Part shown: positions 8,680 through 17,001 of the stretch, in pieces | Layout of the letters: every line of letters starts with the position of its first letter | Position numbering within the stretch: the first letter of the stretch is position 1 | Source: JBQLZQ01 sp052168355 | GTDB taxonomy: Bacteria > Pseudomonadota > Alphaproteobacteria > DSM-16000 > Inquilinaceae | Length of the DNA: 64,000 nucleotides | NCBI GenBank assembly: GCA_052168355.1 | Contig: JBQLZQ010000081.1 | Location: forward strand, 33,067-97,066 | Direction of reading: 5' to 3' | Notes under the pieces: model-generated | Seen by the model: the letters and a program-made list of their open reading frames with translations, nothing else | The model's database searches: none | What the model was told of the DNA's origin: nothing | Made by a program: the position numbers and the translations under genes

Positions 8680-9138
8680 ATGGCCATCCGGGTGCAGCGT
8701 GACGACTTCGATCCGGGCGCCGAGATCGCGCGCCTGACCCAAGGTCATCATGGCATCGGCGGCGTTGTCAGCTTTGTCGGCCTGGTCCGCGAGATGGCCG
8801 GAAGCGAGGCGATCCGGACCATGACCCTGGACCACTACCCCGGCATGACCGAACGCATGCTGACGGAAATCGAAGCCGAAGCCCATCGGCGCTGGCCGCT
8901 GGAAGCGAGCCTGATTATCCACCGCCACGGCCCGCTTGCCCCCGGCGACCGGATCGTCCTGGTCGTCACGGCATCGCCGCATCGGGATGCCGCGTTCGAC
9001 GCCTGCCGGTTTCTGATCGACTGGCTGAAGACCAAGGCGCCGTTCTGGAAACTGGAGCAGACCGAGACCGGCGAACGCTGGGTCGACGCCAAGGCCGACG
9101 ACGACGCGGCCGCGGCCCGGTGGCGCGCCGCCGACTGA
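8680..9138 (+). CDS. moaE: Molybdopterin synthase catalytic subunit MoaE
   Basis: MoaE is the large subunit that converts cyclic pyranopterin monophosphate into molybdopterin using sulfur from MoaD. The 152 residues include GGVVSFVGLVRE near 25-36, LDHYPGMTERMLTEIE near 50-65, the HRHG of the active-site region and KTKAPFWKLEQTETGERWV near the C terminus, with the conserved catalytic lysines. Length is standard. It is the last gene of the moeA-moaD-moaE run and converges on the cyclase gene. Confidence 0.96.
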   Translation: MAIRVQRDDFDPGAEIARLTQGHHGIGGVVSFVGLVREMAGSEAIRTMTLDHYPGMTERMLTEIEAEAHRRWPLEASLIIHRHGPLAPGDRIVLVVTASPHRDAAFDACRFLIDWLKTKAPFWKLEQTETGERWVDAKADDDAAAARWRAAD

Positions 9139-9162
9139 CGGCAAGGGGCCTGCGCGATCCCG

Positions 9163-11244
9163 TCAGCTGTCCGCGCCGCCACGGGTAAGGTGGAAATGGC
9201 TTGGCCCGTCATCGGGAACCAACGCCAGAACGTCGCCGAACCGTTGCCGCGCCAACCCCGCCTGCCCCTCTTCAAGAGCCGTCATCGCCGCCCCGTAGGC
9301 AGAGAGAAGCGCCTTGTCCTGGTCCGTCGCCGGGGCCGGCCCGCGCAATTCGAAGACCCTTGCGGCGCTGGACCCGCCGCGCACGGCGACCGTGTCCACC
9401 TGTCGGGTAACGAACGCCTCGCCGATGGCGGCTTGAGTGTCCTCGCCGATCAGAATGCCGGTCCGGTAGGTCTTGGTCATCGCCTCCAGCCGGGAGCCGA
9501 CGTTCACCGCCTGTCCGACGACCGTGAAATCGAAGCGCTCGTCCGACCCCATATTGCCGATGACCATGCGCCCCGTGTTGATGCCGATACCGATGTCCAC
9601 GGCGATGCCGGACAGCCCCTCTGCGTCCAGTTTTTGGGCCAGGGCGGGCAGCGCACGGCGCATGGCCAGAGCCGTGGCGCAGGCCCGCGCCGCATGGTCC
9701 GGCTGGGGCAAGGGCGCGCCGAACACAGCCACCAGCCCGTCCCCCACGAACTTGTCGAGCATCCCCCCGTGGGAGACGATAACCCCGGTCATGACCGTGA
9801 AATAGATGTTGAGCAGGCGGACCAGCGCCTCTGGCGCCAGCCTTTCCGACAACGACGTAAAGTCCCGGATGTCGGCGAACAGAACGGTGAGGACCTGTTC
9901 CTCCCCGCCCAGCTTGACCAGATCGGGGTTCTGCGACAGCCGCTCCATCACCGCGGGGTGCAGGTAGTGGCGAAAGGCATGGCGGACTTGGCGTTGTCGC
10001 CGCTCGTTGGCCCGATAGGTCGTTATGCCAAGAGTCAGGAAGACGATGGCGAAAGCCACCTCGGGATAGACCAGGTCGTACCAGTCGCCAAAGGCCATAA
10101 ACAGCCACACATTGCCGACCGCGAACGCCAGCGCAATGACGCCATAGGCAAGGGCGATGGTGCCCAGGGCCCCGCGGTAGGCGATGAGCCCAAGGACCAG
10201 CCCGGCGGCGACAACCGCGATCGGTCCGATGGGGAATCCCGACGAGCGTCGTACAATGCCATCGCCGATCACGACCGACGCGACGACATTGGCCTGACGC
10301 TCCGCCCCCGAGGCGACGGGTGAAAAAGGGGTGGCAAAGCGTGTTCCCACGCCGGCCGCGGCACCACCGATGAGCACGATACGGCCGGCCAGCAGCGCCG
10401 GGTCGATCCGGCCCGCCGCCAGGTCGGCAAAGGCATAGGTGGGGATGCGCCCCGGCCGGAGGTAGGGGATCGTCATCAGCATAGTCTCGTCGGTGACCAC
10501 GGTGCGGCCGCCCAGGCGGAGCCCATGGCCCAGATCGACCAGCCCGCCGTTCGCCTCTTCAATCACGGACCGCGCCGCCGCGACCGCCAGAGACGGGTAG
10601 AAGGCCCCTCCGTAAGCCACCACGGGGTATTCGAACCGGGCCGCCCCATCGCCGGTTACCGGGACGTTGGCATGTCCCAGGGCGTGGGCGGCGCGGCCCA
10701 GAATCGCGATCGGCGATTGCAGGCCAACCCCGGCCGGCGCGGCGGCAAGATCGGCGCCGGGTCCGGTAAGGGCCGAACCGAAGGCCGTCCGCTGAACATA
10801 GTCGGGGGCAACCGCATCGGCACTGACTTGCGCGCGCTGGGTCACGCGTTCGAACGCGAAGGGCAGGATCACGCGCCCATGCCGGCGCATGGCCGCGGCC
10901 AGTCGGGCATCGGCCGCCGGGTTCCCGACCTCCGGTTCGGAAAACAGAAGGTCGATGACCACCACCCGTGCGCCGGCGTCGGTCAGGCGGTCAAGGCCAT
11001 CGGCCAGCGCGACCCGACTCCACGGCCAGCGCCCGATCTCGGCGATGCTCCGATCGTCGATCAGAACCACGGCCAGGTCCGGCGTCTGCGCCGGTTCCGG
11101 CCGCAGCCGCAGCCACAGGTCCAGAAGCTGCCCCTCAAGCCGCCGCATGGGGCCGGACTCGCCGACCGGCCCATACAGCAGAACGGCAACCAGCGTGGCG
11201 GCCAACGCCACCGCGAAGCCGACATGTCGGCGAAAACGGCCCAT
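9163..11244 (-). CDS. CHASE2-domain adenylate cyclase (class III)
   Basis: The 693-residue membrane protein combines an N-terminal helix (residues about 8-28), a large extracytoplasmic CHASE2 sensor domain (about 30-320, beginning DLWLRLRPEP and LAVVLIDDRSIAEIG), a cluster of three membrane helices (about 335-405) and a C-terminal class III cyclase domain (about 440-620). In the cyclase domain FADIRDF supplies the metal aspartates, DKFVGDG the substrate-selecting lysine, and VGQAVNVGSRLE the transition-state Asn and Arg. The lysine points to ATP and so cAMP. The gene starts 18 bases after the FecR-domain gene, with which it forms an operon. CHASE2 ligands are unknown. Confidence 0.92.
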   Translation of the reverse strand: MGRFRRHVGFAVALAATLVAVLLYGPVGESGPMRRLEGQLLDLWLRLRPEPAQTPDLAVVLIDDRSIAEIGRWPWSRVALADGLDRLTDAGARVVVIDLLFSEPEVGNPAADARLAAAMRRHGRVILPFAFERVTQRAQVSADAVAPDYVQRTAFGSALTGPGADLAAAPAGVGLQSPIAILGRAAHALGHANVPVTGDGAARFEYPVVAYGGAFYPSLAVAAARSVIEEANGGLVDLGHGLRLGGRTVVTDETMLMTIPYLRPGRIPTYAFADLAAGRIDPALLAGRIVLIGGAAAGVGTRFATPFSPVASGAERQANVVASVVIGDGIVRRSSGFPIGPIAVVAAGLVLGLIAYRGALGTIALAYGVIALAFAVGNVWLFMAFGDWYDLVYPEVAFAIVFLTLGITTYRANERRQRQVRHAFRHYLHPAVMERLSQNPDLVKLGGEEQVLTVLFADIRDFTSLSERLAPEALVRLLNIYFTVMTGVIVSHGGMLDKFVGDGLVAVFGAPLPQPDHAARACATALAMRRALPALAQKLDAEGLSGIAVDIGIGINTGRMVIGNMGSDERFDFTVVGQAVNVGSRLEAMTKTYRTGILIGEDTQAAIGEAFVTRQVDTVAVRGGSSAARVFELRGPAPATDQDKALLSAYGAAMTALEEGQAGLARQRFGDVLALVPDDGPSHFHLTRGGADS

Positions 11245-11261
11245 TCACACGCCCCAGCCGG

Positions 11262-11924
11262 TCAGGGCGATGCGGTCGCCGCCCTGTAGGCAAGGATCCG
11301 CGCCTGCCCCCAGTCGGACTTCGGTTGCGGCGGCGCGCCGGCCGGGACGGTTGTACCTTCGCCGGCGGTCAGAACAACCGGCGCGCCCAACGCCGCGTCC
11401 GTGGACGCCACGGTCACGGCGCCGCTCAAGGTCACGACGGCGGTTGCGCGCCGGTCCGCGTGGGTGATCCAATCGGTGCCCCGGACCGATGTGACGGCCG
11501 TTTCAGCCTGGAGCTGAAACCCGGCACCCGGCAACAAACGGTCGACGATCACCCGGACGATACCGGCGGGCATGGTCAGCAACCCCTTCAACACACCCCT
11601 CTCGTCGACCGCGAACTCGGTCAAGGTCAGGTCGGTGTCACTGCCGATATGCAGCATCGTGTCGTCGGCCAGCGCAAGGCGAAGCCGCGCGCCCGGACCG
11701 GTCACGACCCGATCCCCCTCGAACACGGGCATACCGGCTGCCAACGGTTCGGTCGACCCACCGTCCAGGCGATGGACCACGGCCGGACCAGCCGCCGCGG
11801 CCACGACTCCGATCGACTCGGCGGCTAGCGCCGACGCGCCGAGAAGAGACAGGGCGACGACGCAAGACCACACCATATGCGGCCAACCCGCACAGCGTTT
11901 CATAGCGATATCCAGTCGAGTCAT
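11262..11924 (-). CDS. FecR-domain secreted protein, partner of CHASE2 cyclase
   Basis: The protein has an N-terminal signal peptide (MKRCAGWPHMVWSCVVALSLL then ASALAAES) and a FecR domain, seen as GDRVVTGPGARLRLALAD, LTLTEFAV and AVTSVRGTDWITHAD. It is therefore exported rather than a cytoplasmic anti-sigma factor. FecR-domain proteins of this type often sit beside CHASE2 cyclases; a role in sensing or peptidoglycan-linked signalling is inferred from that only. The start is uncertain: ATG at 11924 and ATG at 11903 are both possible and neither has a strong ribosome-binding site; 11903 gives the shorter classical signal peptide. The cyclase gene follows after 17 bases. Confidence 0.82.
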   Translation of the reverse strand: MTRLDIAMKRCAGWPHMVWSCVVALSLLGASALAAESIGVVAAAAGPAVVHRLDGGSTEPLAAGMPVFEGDRVVTGPGARLRLALADDTMLHIGSDTDLTLTEFAVDERGVLKGLLTMPAGIVRVIVDRLLPGAGFQLQAETAVTSVRGTDWITHADRRATAVVTLSGAVTVASTDAALGAPVVLTAGEGTTVPAGAPPQPKSDWGQARILAYRAATASP

Positions 11925-12156
11925 GGTCGTGACGATACGGTCGCGCCGCCGCCACGCCGCCCCGATCCCATCCGAGTCCTTACCCATCTCAGGCGCGCGC
12001 TGGCAACCTCGAGAGGACCGATGGCGACGGGACGGGAACGGGTATTGGGAGAAGCCGTCGATCCTTCGGCACGAAAGGATGTACCATGGACCCTGCGTGC
12101 GCCGCTGTGAACCCGCTCACACCGGAAGGAAGGAGGAAAACGGTTCGATCCTTCGT

Positions 12157-13050
12157 CTATTCGGCCGCCACGACCGCCGGCTGCCGAACCAGCGCCGTAT
12201 AGGCATCGGCCAAGGTCTTGGTGACCGGACCGGGCGTGAAAACAAGATCGTCGATCGCCCCGACCGGTGTCACCTCGGCGGCGCTGCCGGTCAGGAATAT
12301 CTCCTGCGCCGAGCCCAGCTCGTCGGGCCAGATCGCCCGCTCCACGACCTCGTACCCGCGCTGACGGGCCAGACCGATCACCGTGCGGCGGGTGATGCCG
12401 TCCAGGAAACAGTCGGGGATGGGGGTGTGAAGCACACCATCGATCACCAGAAAGATGTTGGCGCCCGTTGCCTCGGCCACCTGGCCGCGCCAGTCGAGCA
12501 TCAGGGCGTCGTGACAGCCGGCCGCTTCGGCATCGTGCTTGCTCATGGTGCAGATCATGTAGAGCCCCGCCGCCTTGGCGTGGACGGGGGCGGTGGTCGG
12601 CGCCGGCCGGGCCCATTTCGACGTCCGCAGGCGAATGCCCTTACGGCGCGCATCGGGGTCGAAATAGCTGGGCCAAACCCAGGCGGCGATCGCGACATGG
12701 ATGGTGTTTTTCTGGGCGGACACCCCCATCATCTCCGACCCGCGCCAGGCCACGGGGCGGACATAGCCATCGACGATATTGCCGGCCGCGATGATATCCG
12801 CCGTCGCGCGGTCGATCTCATCCGCCGAATAGGGCAACTCGAACCCCAGGATCCGCGCCGACCGGGCCAGCCGCTCCGTATGCTCCCGCAGCTTGAAGAC
12901 CGTTCCGTTGTAAACCCGCTCGCCTTCGAATACACAGCTGGCATAGTGCAGGCCATGGGTCAGGACATGGACATTGGCATCCCGCCAGGGCACCATTTTC
13001 CCATCCATCCATATGACGCCGTCATGATCATCGTAGGACATCATCGCCAT
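12157..13050 (-). CDS. ilvE: Branched-chain amino acid aminotransferase
   Basis: This PLP-dependent fold-type IV transaminase interconverts Leu, Ile and Val with their 2-oxo acids. The 297 residues include HVLTHGLHYASCVFEGERVY at the start, the PLP-lysine in HAKAAGLY, and the EATGANIF and TEVTPV-like (AAEVTPVGAIDD) segments near the C terminus. The frame is open to a GTG at 13065, but ATG at 13050 has AAGGTGAGG nine bases upstream, which decides the start. Alternative functions in the fold (D-amino acid aminotransferase, ADC lyase) fit less well. On the minus strand TTGACA at 13126-13121 is a possible -35 box. petP is divergent. Confidence 0.94.
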   Translation of the reverse strand: MAMMSYDDHDGVIWMDGKMVPWRDANVHVLTHGLHYASCVFEGERVYNGTVFKLREHTERLARSARILGFELPYSADEIDRATADIIAAGNIVDGYVRPVAWRGSEMMGVSAQKNTIHVAIAAWVWPSYFDPDARRKGIRLRTSKWARPAPTTAPVHAKAAGLYMICTMSKHDAEAAGCHDALMLDWRGQVAEATGANIFLVIDGVLHTPIPDCFLDGITRRTVIGLARQRGYEVVERAIWPDELGSAQEIFLTGSAAEVTPVGAIDDLVFTPGPVTKTLADAYTALVRQPAVVAAE

Positions 13051-13134
13051 GGCCCCGGCCCTCACCTTATTCGTTTATGTCTCAACTCTCCCCAATCTCG
13101 TAACATTCGCCCCGATCCCGTGTCAATGATATTG

Positions 13135-13149
13135 GTCAGCAAAACTGAC
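13135..13149. promoter_or_regulatory. Possible MarR-type operator between ilvE and petP
   Basis: The perfect inverted repeat GTCAG-CAAAA-CTGAC lies 10 bases before the petP start codon and 85 bases before ilvE. MarR-family proteins commonly bind such short palindromes next to their own gene, so autoregulation by the petP product is a reasonable inference. Confidence 0.4.
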
Positions 13150-13159
13150 ATAAAAACGC

Positions 13160-13636
13160 ATGAGTGAGATCAAGCCCGGCGTAAATCCCCTTTTTCTGCG
13201 GGAAGAGGAACTGCGGCAGGGGATCGAACTGCTGTTCTATGCCTATCGGGATTTCACGGCCGAGCCCGATGCCCTGCTGTCCAGGCTGGGCCTGGGTCGG
13301 GCCCATCACCGCGTGATCTATTTCGTGGGCCGCAACCCCGACATCACGGTGACCGAGCTTCTCGCCATCCTGCGTATCACCAAGCAGAGTCTGAGCCGGG
13401 TGCTGGGCGAACTGATGCGCCGGGACTATATCGTTCAGCAGCAGGGGCAAAAGGACCGGCGCCGCCGGCTGTTGCGGCTGACGACCAAGGGCGAGGCCCT
13501 GGAACGTCAGCTTTCCGAGCCCCAGCGGCGGCGGATCGCCCGCGCCTATCGACGGGCGGGCGCCGATGCGGTCAACGGTTTCCGCACGGTCATGCAGGGA
13601 ATTATCGACGACGCCGACAGAACCGATGGCGACTAG
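13160..13636 (+). CDS. petP: MarR-family transcriptional regulator, PetP-like
   Basis: The 158-residue protein is a winged-helix MarR regulator: recognition region VTELLAILRITKQSLSRVLGELMRRDYI (helix-turn-helix, residues about 62-92) and the wing QQGQKDRRRRLLRLTTKG. It is followed by an OmpR-type response regulator and a histidine kinase. This matches the petP-petR pair known from Rhodobacter, where both are needed for cytochrome bc1 gene expression; the name is transferred by gene order and type. The TAG stop touches the first base of repeat element 2. A palindrome at 13135-13149 may be its operator. Confidence 0.82.
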   Translation: MSEIKPGVNPLFLREEELRQGIELLFYAYRDFTAEPDALLSRLGLGRAHHRVIYFVGRNPDITVTELLAILRITKQSLSRVLGELMRRDYIVQQQGQKDRRRRLLRLTTKGEALERQLSEPQRRRIARAYRRAGADAVNGFRTVMQGIIDDADRTDGD

Positions 13637-13896
13637 TGGTCTGAATCAGACATATGGTACCCATAGGATCGTCTTTCCGGCGTCCTCGGCAGGAGGGCAC
13701 GGGCCGGCGATGCGGCGCATCGTCAAGCGTGTCCGACGCCCCGAGGACGCCGGAAAGGCGACCCCGCGGGCGGTCTTGCGAGGACCCCGGCGGCGTTGCG
13801 CGGCGCTCGCGATGCCTTGGCATCGCGAGCGCCACGCGCCTGGCCGGGGGCCTCCGAAGACCGTCCTATGGGTGCCATATGTCTGATTCAGACCAC
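13636..13896. repeat. MITE-like element 2 with 40-bp terminal inverted repeats and two internal hairpins
   Basis: The left end GTGGTCTGAATCAGACATAT and its complement ending at 13896 (ATATGTCTGATTCAGACCAC) belong to 40-bp terminal inverted repeats identical at 37 positions. Each end contains the palindrome GTCTGA-A-TCAGAC. Inside, hairpin one pairs TTTCCGGCGTCCTCGG near 13674 with CCGAGGACGCCGGAAA near 13740, and its loop holds CGATGCG-G-CGCATCG at 13708-13722. Hairpin two pairs GGTCTTGCGAGGACCCCGG with GGGGGCCTCCGAAGACC and contains the perfect 15-bp palindrome GGCGCTCGCGATGCC, TT, GGCATCGCGAGCGCC. There is no convincing coding sequence. It separates petP from petR. Confidence 0.85.
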
Positions 13897-13915
13897 GAGG
13901 ACGTGAAGGGGTAGG

Positions 13916-14617
13916 ATGACGGCCATGAATGGCGCCCCGGCCCATATTCTGGTGATCGACGACGACCGGCGGCTTCGCGAACTGCTGCGAAAGTATCTGG
14001 CCGACAACGGTTTCATGGTCACCACCGCCTCTGACGCCGCGGACGCCAGAGCCAAGTTGGGGGCCTTGAGTTTCGACCTGATGGTCATGGACGTGATGAT
14101 GCCCGGCGAGAGCGGATTGGATCTGACCGTGGCGCTGCGCCGCCAGATGAAAACCCCCATCCTGCTGCTGACCGCCATGGGTGATCCCGGCGACCGGATC
14201 GCGGGACTGGAAACGGGGGCAGACGATTATCTGCCCAAACCGTTCGAGCCGCGCGAGCTGTTGCTGCGCATCAATGCCATCCTGCGCCGGGCCGCGCCCC
14301 TGCCGGTTGAGGCGCCGGCCGAGGCGGTGATGTTGGGCGATGTCCGGTTCGACCCGACGCGCGAGGAATTGAGCCGCGACGGGCGACCCATTCGGCTGAC
14401 AACGGCGGAAGCCAGCCTGCTGCGCGTCCTGGCCTCCCATCCCGGCCAGGTCCTGTCGCGGGGGGAACTGTCGCGGCAGAGCCGGGCCAGCGGAAACGAG
14501 CGGGCGATCGACGTTCAGGTTACGCGGTTGCGCCGAAAGATCGAGCCGGATCCAAAGGAACCGCGGTTCCTCCATACGATCCGGGGTGAAGGCTACGTGC
14601 TTAGGCCGGACGGATGA
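13916..14617 (+). CDS. petR: OmpR-family response regulator, PetR-like
   Basis: The 233-residue protein has an N-terminal receiver domain (acidic pocket DDD near residue 16, phosphoacceptor D59 in VMDVMMPGESG, conserved K near 107 in DDYLPKPFEPREL) and a C-terminal winged-helix DNA-binding domain (LTTAEASLLRVLASHPGQVLSR, RAIDVQVTRLRRKIE). AGGGGTAGG precedes the ATG at 13916. The downstream kinase overlaps its end by 4 bases. Together with petP upstream it matches the PetPR regulators of Rhodobacter. The intervening repeat element may alter co-transcription with petP. Confidence 0.9.
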   Translation: MTAMNGAPAHILVIDDDRRLRELLRKYLADNGFMVTTASDAADARAKLGALSFDLMVMDVMMPGESGLDLTVALRRQMKTPILLLTAMGDPGDRIAGLETGADDYLPKPFEPRELLLRINAILRRAAPLPVEAPAEAVMLGDVRFDPTREELSRDGRPIRLTTAEASLLRVLASHPGQVLSRGELSRQSRASGNERAIDVQVTRLRRKIEPDPKEPRFLHTIRGEGYVLRPDG

Positions 14618-15999
14618 CGGTGCTCTTTCCCGGGTGGGCGACGCGCCGCAGGGCCAAGCGCGCCATGAGCGAACCCCGCCACGGGATCAAGCGCTACCTG
14701 CCGCGGACCCTGTTCGGCCGATCCCTGGTGATCATCGTGACACCGGTGCTGCTGATGCAGATGATCGCCACCTTCGTCTTTTACGACCGGCATTGGGACA
14801 CCATGACCCGGCGGTTGTCGGAAGGCGTTGCGGGTGACATCGCGCTGGTCGTCGATCTGATCCGAGGTGCCGATGCCGAACGGCGGCGCGCGGTGTTCGC
14901 TGCCGCGGCCCAGACGACAAAGATCATCTTCGCGTTCCACGAAGGCGCTACCTTTGTGGAGCGGCCGTTCGAGGGCAGCTTCAGCATCTTGCGGACACAG
15001 ATGAACGAGGCACTTTTGCGGGAAATCAACCGGCCCTACACGATCGACCTGATCTTCCGCGACGAATGGACCCGTATCCAGGTCCAGCTCAACAACGGCG
15101 TTCTTATCGCCGATGTGCCCCGGCGCCGCTTGTTCAGCACGACGAGCGTGATTTTCATCCTGTGGATGGTCGGATCGGGCGTCGTTCTGTTCCTGGTCGC
15201 CATTCTGTTCATGCGCAACCAGATCCGGCCCATCCGGCGCCTGGCCATTGCCGCCGACAGCTTTGGCCGCGGACTGGATGCCCCGGGCTTCAAGCCCGAG
15301 GGCGCGGCCGAGGTCCGCCAGGCGTCCAGGGCTTTTCTGATCATGCGGGAACGCATTCAGCGCCAGATCACCCAGCGGACCGAGATGCTGGCGGGGGTAA
15401 GCCACGACCTGCGCACGCCCCTGACCCGCATGAAGCTGCAGCTTGCGATGTTGGGCGACGGGCCCGAGATCAACGAACTGCGCGCCGACGTGACCGATAT
15501 GGAAACGATGATCGGCGGCTATCTGGCGTTCGCCCGCGGCGACGGGGCGGAAGAACCCGTACCCACCGATCTGACCGCTCTCCTCAACGAGGTCGTGACC
15601 AGCGCCCGCCGCGAGGGGGCGATCGTCGAGTTCGACAGCGCCCTGCCCGTTGATCCACCGCTGATCCTGTCGCTGCGCCCGCAGGCCTGCAAACGGGGGC
15701 TGGCCAACCTGCTGTCCAATGCCAGACGCTATGCCGACACGATCTGGGTCCATGCGGCGTTGCGCGGGACGGCGGCCGAAGTGATCATCGACGACGATGG
15801 CCCCGGCGTGCCGGAAGACCAGTTCGAGGACGTCTTTCGGCCCTTCCACCGGCTGGAGCCGTCACGCAACCCGCAAACGGGAGGCGTCGGGCTGGGCCTG
15901 ACGATCGCACGGGACGTGGCGCGCGGACATGGCGGCGAACTGCAATTGGGCCGTTCGCCCTATGGCGGCTTGCGCTGCGTCATGCGCCTGCCGGTGTGA
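14614..15999 (+). CDS. EnvZ-type sensor histidine kinase, partner of PetR
   Basis: The 461-residue membrane kinase has two transmembrane helices (about residues 40-60 and 175-197) flanking a periplasmic sensor, a HAMP linker (RNQIRPIRRLAIAADSFGRG), a HisKA domain with the phosphorylated H264 in AGVSHDLRTPLTRM, and a HATPase domain (NLLSNARRYAD, DDDGPGVPEDQ, GVGLGLTIARDVARGHGG). It is translationally coupled to petR by an ATGA overlap, so it is the likely cognate kinase. An in-frame ATG at 14665 would remove a basic 17-residue leader and is an alternative start. The signal is unknown. Confidence 0.92.
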   Translation: MTVLFPGWATRRRAKRAMSEPRHGIKRYLPRTLFGRSLVIIVTPVLLMQMIATFVFYDRHWDTMTRRLSEGVAGDIALVVDLIRGADAERRRAVFAAAAQTTKIIFAFHEGATFVERPFEGSFSILRTQMNEALLREINRPYTIDLIFRDEWTRIQVQLNNGVLIADVPRRRLFSTTSVIFILWMVGSGVVLFLVAILFMRNQIRPIRRLAIAADSFGRGLDAPGFKPEGAAEVRQASRAFLIMRERIQRQITQRTEMLAGVSHDLRTPLTRMKLQLAMLGDGPEINELRADVTDMETMIGGYLAFARGDGAEEPVPTDLTALLNEVVTSARREGAIVEFDSALPVDPPLILSLRPQACKRGLANLLSNARRYADTIWVHAALRGTAAEVIIDDDGPGVPEDQFEDVFRPFHRLEPSRNPQTGGVGLGLTIARDVARGHGGELQLGRSPYGGLRCVMRLPV

Positions 16000-16032
16000 G
16001 TGTCTGTCCTGGGATAGGACGCGGCCTGGCGG

Positions 16033-16371
16033 TCAATACAGGCGGCCGCCATCGGGAACCGCCGGACCGTTCACCCCGACCAGCACGACTTCGCCATTGT
16101 CGTCGGGGAAGCCCAGCACCAGCACCTCGGACATGAACTTGCCGATCTGACGCGGCGGGAAATTCACGACCGCGGCCACCTGCCGCCCCTTCAGCATCTC
16201 AGGGCTGTAATGCACGGTGATCTGGGCGGACGACTTCTTGATGCCGATCTCAGGCCCGAAATCGATGCGCAGCTTGTAGGCCGGCCGGCGCGCCTCCGGG
16301 AAGGCCTCCACTTCCATGATGGTCCCGACGCGGATGTCGACCGCCAGGAAATCGTCGAAGGTGATGGTCAT
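16033..16371 (-). CDS. csaA: tRNA-binding-domain protein, CsaA type
   Basis: The 112-residue protein is a stand-alone OB-fold tRNA-binding domain of the CsaA/Trbp111 group: FLAVDIRVGTIMEVEAF at the start, KKSSAQIT in the middle, QVAAVVNFPPRQIG and the C-terminal EVLVLGFPDDNGEVVLVGV. Such proteins are dimeric and act as chaperones or tRNA-binding proteins; the exact role is unclear. The open frame begins at 16470, but the ATG at 16371 (MTITFDDF) matches the family length. It is converging with the histidine kinase and is separated from the phasin gene by a terminator. Confidence 0.9.
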   Translation of the reverse strand: MTITFDDFLAVDIRVGTIMEVEAFPEARRPAYKLRIDFGPEIGIKKSSAQITVHYSPEMLKGRQVAAVVNFPPRQIGKFMSEVLVLGFPDDNGEVVLVGVNGPAVPDGGRLY

Positions 16372-16448
16372 GCCGTGGCCCCGGTGGTTGGCGGAAAGCG
16401 GACCATAGCGTTTGGCGGCCGGGCATGACCAGACGGGCCGCGACTGCA

Positions 16449-16482
16449 CAAAAAAAGAGGCCACCCTCAAGGGCGGCCTCTT
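16449..16482 (-). terminator. Rho-independent terminator of the phasin gene
   Basis: On the minus strand AAGAGGCC and GGCCTCTT form an 8-bp stem (extended imperfectly by CGCCCTTGAGGGTG) followed by a run of seven or more T. It lies 37 bases after the phasin stop and before csaA. Confidence 0.85.
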
Positions 16483-16518
16483 GATCGGAGACGGGGGAGG
16501 CCGGCGTCGCTTGGGCCG

Positions 16519-16947
16519 TTACTTGGCCTGCGCGATGGACTTGAATTCGTCCAGGCCGGCGCTGACGCGCTTGCTCAGCACATCGGTGGCTTCAGCGTTC
16601 GACTTGGTGACCAGGGCCGTCAGCTCACGCGTGTCGGCGACAGCCCGCTCAAAGCCGTCCTTGGCGAGATCGGCCTGCTTGGCCATCAGCGCCTCGGGCG
16701 CGTCGGGCGACATCAGTGTCGAGGTCATGGTCGACAGACGCTCCATCAGCGCCTGAACGATTTCGGTCTGCCGGCGGGCGACCGTCTGCATGCCTTCAAA
16801 GGCAAGCTGATTGGCGGCCGACAGCGCCTCCATGTTCTTCTGCTGGGCGGCGATCAGGGAGTCGACATCGACGCCCGGAAACTTGAAATCGCCCATGATC
16901 TTGGTGAAATCGGTGTTCCAGAAAGGCTGGGTGCTCTGCTTAGCCAT
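16519..16947 (-). CDS. Phasin family protein
   Basis: The 142-residue protein is an amphipathic helical phasin: N-terminal FWNTDFTKIMGDFKFPGVDVDSLIAAQQKN followed by ANQLAFEGMQTVARRQTEIVQA and a long coiled helix ending with AGLDEFKSIAQAK. Phasins coat polyhydroxyalkanoate granules. GGAGG lies 8 bases before the ATG. The stop is followed by a good terminator, and palindromic TGC-N3-GCA motifs lie upstream (17002-17010 and 17056-17076), which is where a PhaR-like repressor would be expected. No PHA synthase is in the window. Confidence 0.92.
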   Translation of the reverse strand: MAKQSTQPFWNTDFTKIMGDFKFPGVDVDSLIAAQQKNMEALSAANQLAFEGMQTVARRQTEIVQALMERLSTMTSTLMSPDAPEALMAKQADLAKDGFERAVADTRELTALVTKSNAEATDVLSKRVSAGLDEFKSIAQAK

Positions 16948-17001
16948 TTGGCGGTCCTCCAGAAAGGCGTTGATCGAAACGGTTAACGAATTCGGATATG
17001 C

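Noticed and set aside
12136..12150. GGTTCGATCC resembling a tRNA T-loop
   Set aside because: The flanking bases do not form a T-stem and no acceptor, D or anticodon stems can be assembled.
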